From contig JAMWZF010000177.1 of the NCBI GenBank assembly GCA_024304875.1, positions 1 through 6,469 on the forward strand: a stretch of 6,469 nt of DNA, given 5' to 3'. How positions within the stretch are numbered: position 1 is the stretch's first letter; each line of letters begins with the position of its first letter. The DNA is from Paracoccaceae bacterium. GTDB taxonomy: Bacteria > Pseudomonadota > Alphaproteobacteria > Rhodobacterales > Rhodobacteraceae. Under the pieces are notes generated by a model. It ran no database searches. It saw only the letters and a program-made list of their open reading frames with translations, and was not told the DNA's origin. The translations under genes were made by a program, and so were the position numbers. Shown here one piece after another: positions 1-5,668 of this stretch.

Positions 1-16
1 GGACGGACCGACCCGC

Positions 17-775
17 ATGACCCGACTGCCCCTCGCCGCCCTCGCCCTTGCCGCCCTGCCTGTCGCCGCCGCAGCGCAGACCGGCCCGCAACTGAGCTTC
101 GAGGCCGGCCTCGGCGCCCGGATCGCGCCGGATTATTTCGGCTCGGAGGATGACTCGACCGGCGCGACCGGGTCCTTCCGGTTCGGCGCCGCCCGCATCG
201 GCGGGCTGGAGTTCGGCAACCCGGACCCGGACGTCCGCGCGACCGGCTGGCGGCCGCGCGGGTCCTTCCGGCTGGTCGGCGAGCGCACGGCGGACGACAA
301 CCCCGAACTGGCGGGCCTCAAGGACATCGACCTGAGCCTGGAGCTGGGCGGCGGCATCGCCTACCAGGGGCCGGACTACCTCTACTTCGCCGATATCCGC
401 TACGGCGTGGTCGGGCACGAGAGCCTGGTGGCCGAGGTGGGGGCGGATTCGATCTTCCGCGTCTCGGACCGCCTGACCCTGACCGCCGGGCCGCGGGCAC
501 TCTGGGGGTCCGAAGACTATGCGGCGACCTACTTCGGTGTCACCGCCGCCGAGGCCGCCGCCAGCAGATTCACCGACTACACGCCCGAGGCGGGCCTGGT
601 CAGCTACGGCGTTGAGCTGGGGGCAAGTTATGCCTTCACCGACAATTGGAGCCTCGACGGAACGGTCACCTTCGACCACCTGACCGGCGATGCGGGGGAC
701 TCCCCCATCGTGCAGGACCGGGACAGCACGAGCGCGTCCCTGGTCCTGATGCGGCGGTTCAGCTTCGGCTACTAG
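17..775 (+). CDS. MipA/OmpV family outer-membrane protein
   Basis: A 252-residue protein of the MipA/OmpV family, predicted beta-barrel proteins of the outer membrane; some members scaffold murein synthesis, but the substrate or partner here cannot be read from sequence. Residues 1-20 form a Sec signal peptide: Arg3, a Leu/Ala-rich core and an Ala-Ala-Ala-Ala|Gln cleavage site, leaving about 232 mature residues. The mature chain shows alternating hydrophobic/polar strands rich in Gly and aromatics. It carries the family-typical stretch TYFGVTAAEAA (171-181), then SYAFTDNWSLDG (204-215) and GDAGDSPIV (224-232). It ends in Tyr (RRFSFGY), as expected for an outer-membrane barrel C-terminus recognised by the BAM complex. 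The length is usual for the family. The ATG at 17 is chosen because the signal peptide starts there; the upstream GGACGGA (1-7) is only a weak ribosome-binding site. The promoter lies outside the window. Its stop is 6 bases from the stop of the convergent acyl-CoA synthetase gene. Confidence 0.9.
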   Translation: MTRLPLAALALAALPVAAAAQTGPQLSFEAGLGARIAPDYFGSEDDSTGATGSFRFGAARIGGLEFGNPDPDVRATGWRPRGSFRLVGERTADDNPELAGLKDIDLSLELGGGIAYQGPDYLYFADIRYGVVGHESLVAEVGADSIFRVSDRLTLTAGPRALWGSEDYAATYFGVTAAEAAASRFTDYTPEAGLVSYGVELGASYAFTDNWSLDGTVTFDHLTGDAGDSPIVQDRDSTSASLVLMRRFSFGY

Positions 776-781
776 GCCGGC

Positions 782-2665
782 TCACTCGGCCCAGCGCCAG
801 GGCCGGGTGTAGGCGCCGAGGGCCTTGATGACGTCCTCGTCGGTCACGGTGCCGGTCCTGTTCAGCTCGGCCACGAGGCCGATGCTCTTGTCCTCGACCA
901 CCTGCGCCACTTCGGCGGCGACATCGGCACCCGCCAGCGCCTCGCCGTAGATGCGCGCGATGGCGAGCTTGCGCAGCTCGTTCTTGAGCGTCTTGCCCAC
1001 GGCCGTCTTGGGCAGTTCGGGCAGGATCTCGATGTACTTGGGATGGGCGGCGCGCTCGTGGATCCGCTCCTTGGCGTACTCCAGCAGCTCGTCGGTGGTG
1101 ACCGAGGCGCCGCTGACCAGCTCCACGTAGGCGCAGGGCAGTTCGCCCGCGTGGGCGTCGGGCTGGCCGATGGCGGCGGCGAAGGCCACGGCGTCATGGC
1201 CGGCCAGCGCCTCCTCGATCTCGGCGGGGTCGATGTTGTGGCCGCCCCGGATGATGAGGTCCTTGGCCCGGCCGGTGATCCAGAGGTAGCCGTCGGCGTC
1301 GATCTTGCCGAGGTCGCCGGTCCGCAGGTAGCGCCCGTCATGGAAGAGCTGGTGATTCTTGTCTTCCTGCGTGTAGGTGCTGCCCTCGAAGACGCCGGGG
1401 CTGGAGACGCAGATCTCGCCGATCTGGTCGGTCCTGGCCTCGGCGGGGCCGTCGGAGGTGTCGTTGAGGATCTTCACCTCGGAATAGGGGAAGGGGATGC
1501 CGATGGAGCCGACCTTCTTTTCGCCATCCGGCGGGTTGATCGAGACGAGGCAGGTCGCCTCGGTCAGGCCGTAGCCCTCGCAGATCGTCGCGCCGGTGGC
1601 CTTCTCGAACCGCTTGTAGAGCTCGATCGGCAGGGGCGAGGAGCCCGAGAACACCAGCTGGAGCGAGGAGATGTCGGCATTGACCGGCCGCTGCATCATG
1701 GCCGAAAGGGCCGTGGGCACGCCGATCAGGAAGGTCGCCTTGTGCCTCTCGATCAGCTTCCAGAGGTTGTCGAAGACGCCGTCGCCCCGGTAGCCCTGGG
1801 GCGTGGGGAAGACCACCTGCGCGCCGGATCCCAGCGAGGCGCCGAGCGAGACGATGGTGGCGAAGACGTGGAACAGCGGCAGCGGCGTCATCTGCACGTC
1901 GGTGTGGGTGAAGAGCAGCCGCGCGCCGAGCCAGGCGTTGTAGATGATCCCCTCGTATCGGTGCCGGGCGACCTTGGGCATGCCGGTGGTGCCGCCGGTG
2001 TGGAAATAGGCCGCGACCCGGTCGCCGGCGCTGTCCTCGAAGGCCAGCGTCTTCGGCTGCCGGGCGATCTCCTTGTTGAAGTCGATCACCTTGGCCTTGT
2101 GCTTCACCTCGACCTTGGGCCGGATCAGCGGGACGATGAACTTCTTGATCCCGGTGATGTAGCGCAAGAGGTCGACCTCGACGACGGTCTGCACGTTCGG
2201 GGCCAGTTTCACCGCCTCGGCCGCCTTCTGGGCCACCTCGGTCCGCGGGAAGGCGCGCAGGGTGACCAGCACCTTGGCGTCGGTCTCGCGCAGGATGGCG
2301 GCGATCTGCTCGGCCTCGAGCAGCGGGTTGATCGGGTTGACGATGCCCGCGATGGCGCCGCCGAGGTAGGTCAGCACCGTCTCCATCGCGTTGGGCAGCA
2401 GGAAGGCGACCACGTCGCCCTCGCCCACGCCGAGCGAGCGGAAGAGGTTCGCGGTCTGGCAGGTCTGGCCGAGGAGTTCGTTCCAGGTCAGCGTCGTGTC
2501 CGGCGCGCCGGGGTCCGAGAACATCTGGAAGGTGACGGCCTTGCGGGAGCCGTGTTTGTCCGCGGTGCCCTTGAGAAGCTGGTAGAGCGTGGTCGGGACC
2601 TCGCGGTCGTCCCAGGTCATCTCGGCCTCGATCGCGTTGCGATCGTCCATCGACGCATAGGTCAT
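782..2665 (-). CDS. AMP-forming acyl-CoA synthetase
   Basis: A 627-residue cytoplasmic enzyme of the ANL superfamily. It is expected to activate a carboxylic (probably fatty) acid with ATP to an acyl-adenylate and transfer it to CoA; the chain length is not predictable here. Adenylation motifs appear in order: P-loop HTGGTTGMPK (222-231), GYGLTEAT (364-371), the TGD ribose-binding motif (449-451) with GYLWITGRAKD (459-469), hinge-region RGGHNIDPAEIEEAL (473-487), and C-terminal PKTAVGK (552-558), whose Lys558 is the expected catalytic lysine. All key residues are present, so the enzyme should be active. Two oddities: the glycine that usually follows PK in the P-loop motif is Val, and about 69 residues follow Lys558, longer than in classic FadD or acetyl-CoA synthetases. 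The ATG at 2665 is supported by a strong Shine-Dalgarno site; an internal Met at residue 6 is a less likely start. It lies 146 bases downstream of the SUFU-domain gene, same strand. Confidence 0.93.
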   Translation of the reverse strand: MTYASMDDRNAIEAEMTWDDREVPTTLYQLLKGTADKHGSRKAVTFQMFSDPGAPDTTLTWNELLGQTCQTANLFRSLGVGEGDVVAFLLPNAMETVLTYLGGAIAGIVNPINPLLEAEQIAAILRETDAKVLVTLRAFPRTEVAQKAAEAVKLAPNVQTVVEVDLLRYITGIKKFIVPLIRPKVEVKHKAKVIDFNKEIARQPKTLAFEDSAGDRVAAYFHTGGTTGMPKVARHRYEGIIYNAWLGARLLFTHTDVQMTPLPLFHVFATIVSLGASLGSGAQVVFPTPQGYRGDGVFDNLWKLIERHKATFLIGVPTALSAMMQRPVNADISSLQLVFSGSSPLPIELYKRFEKATGATICEGYGLTEATCLVSINPPDGEKKVGSIGIPFPYSEVKILNDTSDGPAEARTDQIGEICVSSPGVFEGSTYTQEDKNHQLFHDGRYLRTGDLGKIDADGYLWITGRAKDLIIRGGHNIDPAEIEEALAGHDAVAFAAAIGQPDAHAGELPCAYVELVSGASVTTDELLEYAKERIHERAAHPKYIEILPELPKTAVGKTLKNELRKLAIARIYGEALAGADVAAEVAQVVEDKSIGLVAELNRTGTVTDEDVIKALGAYTRPWRWAE

Positions 2666-2673
2666 GCGGCGGT

Positions 2674-2682
2674 CTCCTCCCC
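2674..2682 (-). promoter_or_regulatory. Strong Shine-Dalgarno site of the acyl-CoA synthetase gene
   Basis: On the minus strand this reads GGGGAGGAG, with the AGGAG core 8 bases before the ATG at 2665. It is the best ribosome-binding site in the window. It fixes the start at residue 1 rather than the internal Met6, and it implies efficient translation independent of the upstream gene. Confidence 0.8.
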
Positions 2683-2749
2683 TTTTTGTGCCTCAGCGGC
2701 GCTCTGCGGCCCCGCCCTCCTGCGGTGCGCAGATGTATGTCCGCGCGCC

Positions 2750-2765
2750 GGTTGCCCCTGCAACC
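2750..2765. repeat. Short inverted repeat upstream of the acyl-CoA synthetase gene
   Basis: GGTTGC and GCAACC form perfect 6-base arms around CCCT. It sits in the 146-base gap between the SUFU-domain stop (2812) and the synthetase start (2665), about 85 bases upstream of the start, where a promoter or operator would be expected. I found no convincing -35/-10 pair in the gap, so an operator or small RNA hairpin is only a possibility. An arm this short could be chance in GC-rich DNA. Confidence 0.35.
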
Positions 2766-2811
2766 ATGACGCAGCGAAACAGAGCGCGAGGCAAGGGTTA
2801 TTGACGCTCCG

Positions 2812-3459
2812 TCACACCACGCTGTCGCGGTCGGGGACCGTGACGGGCCAGTGTCCGGCGCTGCGCAGCTTGACGGCCAGAGGCTCGAGCCCGAACTCGG
2901 CGGCGAAGTCCCTCTCGGCGTCGGTGATCCCGACGAACTGCGCCAGCGCCACCTTGCCGGAGGGCAGATCGAACCCCGCGGCGACGCCGGGTTCGACCAG
3001 CACCAGCGTCCTGATCGGCCCGTCCTCGGAGCCGTCGACGGGATAGTTCAGCGGCAGGATGTCGTGGAAGGCGAGCGGCTCCGCGTCCGGCAGCTTGCCC
3101 GCCGCCGCCAGCATGTCGAGCGCCAGCAGCGATTGCAGCCGGGTGACCGGCCAGTTGGTCTGCTCGTTCGTCTCGATGATGAACTCGACGCCGGCGCCGC
3201 TTTCGCCCGCCGCGTCCCAGTCGCTGTCGGGCACGCCCCAGGGGTTCGAATAGGCGGTGGTGACGTAGAGCCAGGTCGGCCGGTCCTCGGAGGGTTCGAA
3301 CTCCATCACCCCGTGCTTGAGCCAGAGCGGGTCGATCTCGTGGGCGCCGTAGGGGGCGAAGACCTCGGGCATCATGTCGAAGATCGGTCGTTTCTGCCTG
3401 CCGAAGAGCTGGGGATAGACATGGAGTTCCCGCGCTTCGTTGATGTGGGTGATGTCCAT
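2812..3459 (-). CDS. Suppressor-of-fused (SUFU) domain protein
   Basis: A 215-residue soluble protein with no signal peptide or membrane segment. The fold is recognised from the SUFU-domain pattern: DRPTWLYVTTAYSN (59-72), an acidic strand GVEFIIET (90-97), NWPVTRLQSLL (102-112) for the conserved W-P-ARLLxxLA helix, FHDILPLNYP (131-140) before the LVLVEP strand (152-157), and VALAQFVGITDAERDFA (170-186) for the Q-x-x-x-I-xx-E-E helix. It appears to be close to a single-domain protein. SUFU is known as a Hedgehog-pathway regulator in animals; bacterial members are a family that includes predicted immunity proteins of polymorphic toxins. No toxin or secretion gene lies beside this copy, so its role is open. 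The frame stays open upstream to an ATG at 3642, but that extension is Pro/Ala-rich, runs through intergenic palindromes and repeats, and lacks SUFU character. The ATG at 3459 has a ribosome-binding site and begins the recognisable domain. Confidence 0.8.
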   Translation of the reverse strand: MDITHINEARELHVYPQLFGRQKRPIFDMMPEVFAPYGAHEIDPLWLKHGVMEFEPSEDRPTWLYVTTAYSNPWGVPDSDWDAAGESGAGVEFIIETNEQTNWPVTRLQSLLALDMLAAAGKLPDAEPLAFHDILPLNYPVDGSEDGPIRTLVLVEPGVAAGFDLPSGKVALAQFVGITDAERDFAAEFGLEPLAVKLRSAGHWPVTVPDRDSVV

Positions 3460-3464
3460 GGCCG

Positions 3465-3470
3465 TCCCTC
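3465..3470 (-). promoter_or_regulatory. Ribosome-binding site that decides the SUFU-gene start
   Basis: The minus strand reads GAGGGA ending 5 bases before the ATG at 3459 (GAGG core about 7 bases away). It supports this start over the in-frame ATG at 3642, which would add 61 residues of low-complexity sequence. Confidence 0.65.
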
Positions 3471-3544
3471 GTGAATGACTTTTGGCGTCAATTGCGGGTG
3501 AGGGTGACGTAAAGGGAGTGAGGTGGCAAGGGTTCGGAGCGGCG

Positions 3545-3562
3545 GGTGGGTCGAGACCCACC
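3545..3562. repeat. 18-base inverted repeat, possible operator or hairpin
   Basis: GGTGGGTCGAGACCCACC has perfect 8-base arms around a GA centre. As RNA it would give a 7-base stem with a 4-base loop. It lies about 85 bases upstream of the SUFU-gene start. No T-run follows on either strand, so it is not a standard intrinsic terminator. A regulator-binding site or a degenerate dispersed repeat are the alternatives. Confidence 0.6.
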
Positions 3563-3571
3563 TCACGGGCT

Positions 3572-3583
3572 GCCAGATCTGGC
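3572..3583. repeat. 12-base perfect palindrome GCCAGATCTGGC
   Basis: A fully symmetric site without spacer, 9 bases from the preceding inverted repeat and about 112 bases upstream of the SUFU-gene start. The symmetry would suit a dimeric DNA-binding protein. A chance origin cannot be excluded for a 12-base palindrome. Confidence 0.45.
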
Positions 3584-3610
3584 GGGGGTCCGTGGCTGGC
3601 TGGCGTCGCA

Positions 3611-3669
3611 GGGGGCGCTGCCCCCTCGGCCTGCGGCCTCACCCCCGAGGTATTTGGGGCGAAAAGAGA
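3611..3669 (+). repeat. Intergenic hairpin repeat, copy A (plus orientation)
   Basis: The copy begins with a hairpin GGGGGC-GCT-GCCCCC (3611-3625), then a GGCC-TGC-GGCC dyad (3629-3639), then a conserved tail starting CCCCCGAGGTATTTGG at 3642 and ending GCGAAAAGAGA at 3669. The same order and tail recur on the opposite strand at 3694-3750. The tail and architecture resemble short repeats I associate with Rhodobacteraceae intergenic regions; this is recalled resemblance, not a search result. An 8-base direct repeat GAAAAGAG occurs at 3661-3668 and 3672-3679. Confidence 0.7.
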
Positions 3670-3722
3670 CTGAAAAGAGCGCCGCCCGGCCGTTCTCTTT
3701 ACGCCATAAATACCCTCGGGGG
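3642..3722. repeat. Long imperfect inverted repeat formed by the facing repeat tails
   Basis: The left arm 3642-3669 and right arm 3694-3722 are near-perfect reverse complements (25 matches, one bulge, three mismatches) around a 24-base GC-rich loop. In RNA from either strand they could fold into one stem of about 28 base pairs. It could stop transcription or protect the 3' end of exporter mRNA, and it would also separate the exporter unit from the SUFU-domain gene downstream. Confidence 0.65.
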
Positions 3723-3750
3723 AGCCCCGGAGGGGCGGGGGCGGAGCCCC
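3694..3750 (-). repeat. Intergenic hairpin repeat, copy B (minus orientation)
   Basis: Read on the minus strand this copy has a hairpin GGGGC-TCC-GCCCC (3750-3738), a second hairpin GCCCC-TCC-GGGGC (3736-3724), then the tail CCCCCGAGGGTATTT (from 3722) ending GCGTAAAGAGA (3694). The tail matches copy A at 25 of about 29 aligned positions, with one single-base gap and three mismatches. It lies about 50 bases downstream of the ABC-exporter stop, on the sense strand of that transcript. The two stacked GC hairpins followed by TATTTAT make it a plausible, though non-classical, terminator or 3'-end stabiliser for the exporter mRNA. Confidence 0.7.
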
Positions 3751-3801
3751 TTTCCGCAGCTTGCGTGGTCCGTGCAGGTGGGGGGCGCGGGTCCGGCGCC
3801 G

Positions 3802-5595
3802 TTATTCCGCCGCCATGCCTTCGGTGAACTGGAGCCGCGCCAGCCGGGCGTAGAGGCCGCCCTCGGCCACGAGACTGTCGTGCGTCCCCTGGGCGACCAC
3901 GCGGCCCGCCTCGAAGACCACGATCCGGTCGGCCTTCTTCACCGTGGCGAGGCGGTGCGCGACGATCAGGGTGGTGCGGCCTTCAGCGAGGGCGTCCACT
4001 GCCTCCTGGACCAGCCGTTCGCTTTGCGCGTCGAGGGCGCTGGTCGCCTCGTCGAGGAGCAGGATCGGCGCGTCGCGCAGGATGGCGCGGGCGATGGCGA
4101 TGCGCTGCTTCTGGCCGCCCGAGAGCATGACGCCGCGCTCGCCGACATAGGAGTCGTAACCCTCGGGCAGCTCCATGAGGAACTCGTGCGCGGCGGCGGC
4201 CTTCGCGGCGGCCTCGACTTCGGCGTCGCTCGCATCGGGGCGGCCGAAGCGGATGTTCTCGCGCGCGGTGTCGGCAAAGATGACAGGGTCCTGCGGGACG
4301 AGGGCGATGGATTTGCGGAACTCCTCGCGGGCCATCTTGCGCAGGTCGGTGCCGTCGACGGTGATCGCGCCGGACTGCGGGTCGTAGAAGCGCAGGAGAA
4401 GCTGGATGATCGTCGTCTTGCCCGCCCCCGAGGGGCCGACGAGGGCCACCGTCTCGCCGGGCTTCACGTGCAGGGAGACGCCGTCCAGCGCCTGGATGCC
4501 GGGGCGCGAGGGGTAGGAGAAGCCCACTTCGTCGAAGACGATCTCGCCCCGCGTGACCTTGGCGGGCACCGGGTCGGCCGGGTCGGTCACGGCGTCGGCG
4601 GCGTTCAGCAGCTCGACCAGCCGCTCGGTGGCGCCGGCGGCGCGCTGGATCTCGCCCCAGATCTCGGTCAGGGCGCCGACGGCCCCGGCGACCATGACGG
4701 CGTAGATCACGAACTGGACCAGTTCGCCCACGCTCATCGCCTCGGCCCGGACGTCGCGGGCGCCGATCCAGAGGACGCCGACGATGCCCGAGAAGATCAG
4801 GAAGATGACGATGGCGGTCATCAGCGCCCGCACCCCGATGCGGCGGCGGGCGGCGTCGAAGCTGCGTTCGGTCACGTCGAAGAAGCGGCTGCGCGAGATG
4901 CCCTCGTGGGTGAAGGCCTGCACGGTCTGGGCGGAGAGGAGCTGTTCCGAGGCGTCCCCGGAGGAGGCGGCGATCCAGTCCTGGTTCTCGCGGGAGAGGA
5001 CGCGCAGCCGCCGCCCCAGCACCACGATGGGCACGATCACGGCGGGCACGATCAGTAGGACCAGCCCCGACAGCTTGGCCGAGGTGAAGAGCATCAGGAC
5101 GAGCCCGCCGAGGAAGATCAGCACGTTGCGCAGGGCGACCGAGACCGAGGAGCCGATGACCGAGAGGATCAGCGTGGTGTCGGTGGTGATGCGGGAGAGC
5201 ACCTCGCCGGTCATGATGCGTTCGTAGAAGGCGGGCGACATCCCGATCATCCGGTCGAAGACGGCGGTGCGGATGTCGGCCACCACGCGCTCGCCCAGCC
5301 GGGTGACGAGGTAGTAGCGCAGGGCGGTCCCGGCGGCGAGCAGGCCCGCGATGCCGAGGGCCGCGCCGAAGTACTGGTCGAGCAGGGTCGCGGCCTCGGT
5401 CTCGAAGTTGTCGACCACCCGGCGCACCGCGAGGGGCAGGATCAGCGAGACGATCGCGGTGAGGACAAGCGCGGCGAAGGCGGCGGCCATCAGTCCCTTG
5501 TAGGGCGCCAGAAAGGGCCAGAGCGCGCGCAGGGCGCCGACGTTGCGCGATGCGGCGCGCTCGTCGTCCGCGGTTGTCCTCGGCTCTCGTGCCAC
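3802..5595 (-). CDS. ABC exporter half-transporter, fused membrane and ATPase domains (MsbA-related)
   Basis: A 597-residue inner-membrane exporter subunit of the ABCB/MsbA-like type, expected to work as a homodimer that moves lipids, drugs or peptides outward using ATP. The membrane domain (about 30-330) has six predicted helices, near 35-57, 75-95, 152-172, 175-196, 257-278 and 288-310. The nucleotide-binding domain (about 350-590) is complete: A-loop Tyr361 in FSYPSRP, Walker A GPSGAGKT (387-394), Q-loop Gln435 in VPQDP, signature LSGGQ (491-495), Walker B ILLLDE (511-516) with catalytic Glu516, D-loop SALD (519-522), and switch His547. Length fits the half-transporter family. The start is GTG at 5595; an in-frame TAA about 40 bases upstream (5635-5637) rules out a longer protein, and no ATG occurs before the first membrane helix. 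The ribosome-binding site is weak. The hydrolase gene ends 73 bases upstream on the same strand, so they may be co-transcribed. The substrate is not predictable. Confidence 0.95.
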   Translation of the reverse strand: MAREPRTTADDERAASRNVGALRALWPFLAPYKGLMAAAFAALVLTAIVSLILPLAVRRVVDNFETEAATLLDQYFGAALGIAGLLAAGTALRYYLVTRLGERVVADIRTAVFDRMIGMSPAFYERIMTGEVLSRITTDTTLILSVIGSSVSVALRNVLIFLGGLVLMLFTSAKLSGLVLLIVPAVIVPIVVLGRRLRVLSRENQDWIAASSGDASEQLLSAQTVQAFTHEGISRSRFFDVTERSFDAARRRIGVRALMTAIVIFLIFSGIVGVLWIGARDVRAEAMSVGELVQFVIYAVMVAGAVGALTEIWGEIQRAAGATERLVELLNAADAVTDPADPVPAKVTRGEIVFDEVGFSYPSRPGIQALDGVSLHVKPGETVALVGPSGAGKTTIIQLLLRFYDPQSGAITVDGTDLRKMAREEFRKSIALVPQDPVIFADTARENIRFGRPDASDAEVEAAAKAAAAHEFLMELPEGYDSYVGERGVMLSGGQKQRIAIARAILRDAPILLLDEATSALDAQSERLVQEAVDALAEGRTTLIVAHRLATVKKADRIVVFEAGRVVAQGTHDSLVAEGGLYARLARLQFTEGMAAE

Positions 5596-5668
5596 TTGGT
5601 CCGGCCCCGGTCCTGTTGAAGGGTCGCTGGCGGCTTAGTCCGTGGCGCGCAGGGTCGCAAGTGTGGCG

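Larger units (their letters stand above)
3460..3801. other. 342-base intergenic region between ABC exporter and SUFU-domain genes
   Basis: No credible gene lies here. In order it holds the SUFU-gene ribosome-binding site (3465-3470), an 18-base inverted repeat (3545-3562), a 12-base perfect palindrome (3572-3583), two inverted copies of a hairpin-rich repeat (3611-3669 and 3694-3750), and a small GGCGC/GCGCC hairpin (3784-3800) directly after the ABC-gene stop. The minus strand has a TTGCCA at 3529-3524 that resembles a -35 box, but no matching -10 box at normal spacing, so the SUFU-gene promoter is not located. The region must contain the end of the exporter transcript and probably the start of the SUFU transcript. 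Confidence 0.7.

Noticed and set aside
2666..2811. A sigma-70-type promoter for the acyl-CoA synthetase gene (TTGCAG at 2763-2758 with CATACA at 2739-2734)
   Set aside because: Each box matches the consensus at only about half of its positions, which is no better than expected by chance.
1043..3046. A 667-codon open frame on the plus strand, antisense to the acyl-CoA synthetase and SUFU-domain genes
   Set aside because: Its translation is low-complexity (Gly/Asp/Val/Leu/Arg-rich) and matches no family. It is the expected mirror frame of GC-rich genes on the minus strand that clearly encode ANL-synthetase motifs.
3611..3750. Possible insertion sequence or MITE with a transposase
   Set aside because: There is no transposase frame and no obvious target-site duplication at the edges. 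It is better described as a pair of intergenic hairpin repeats.
3784..3800. GGCGC/GCGCC hairpin just after the exporter stop as an intrinsic terminator
   Set aside because: The stem is only 5 bases with a 7-base loop and no T-run follows on the minus strand, so it falls short of a terminator.
3523..5058. A 511-codon open frame on the plus strand, antisense to the ABC exporter
   Set aside because: It mirrors the exporter coding sequence and begins in intergenic repeats. The product is Gly/Asp/His/Arg-rich with no domain, while the minus strand has every ABC motif.
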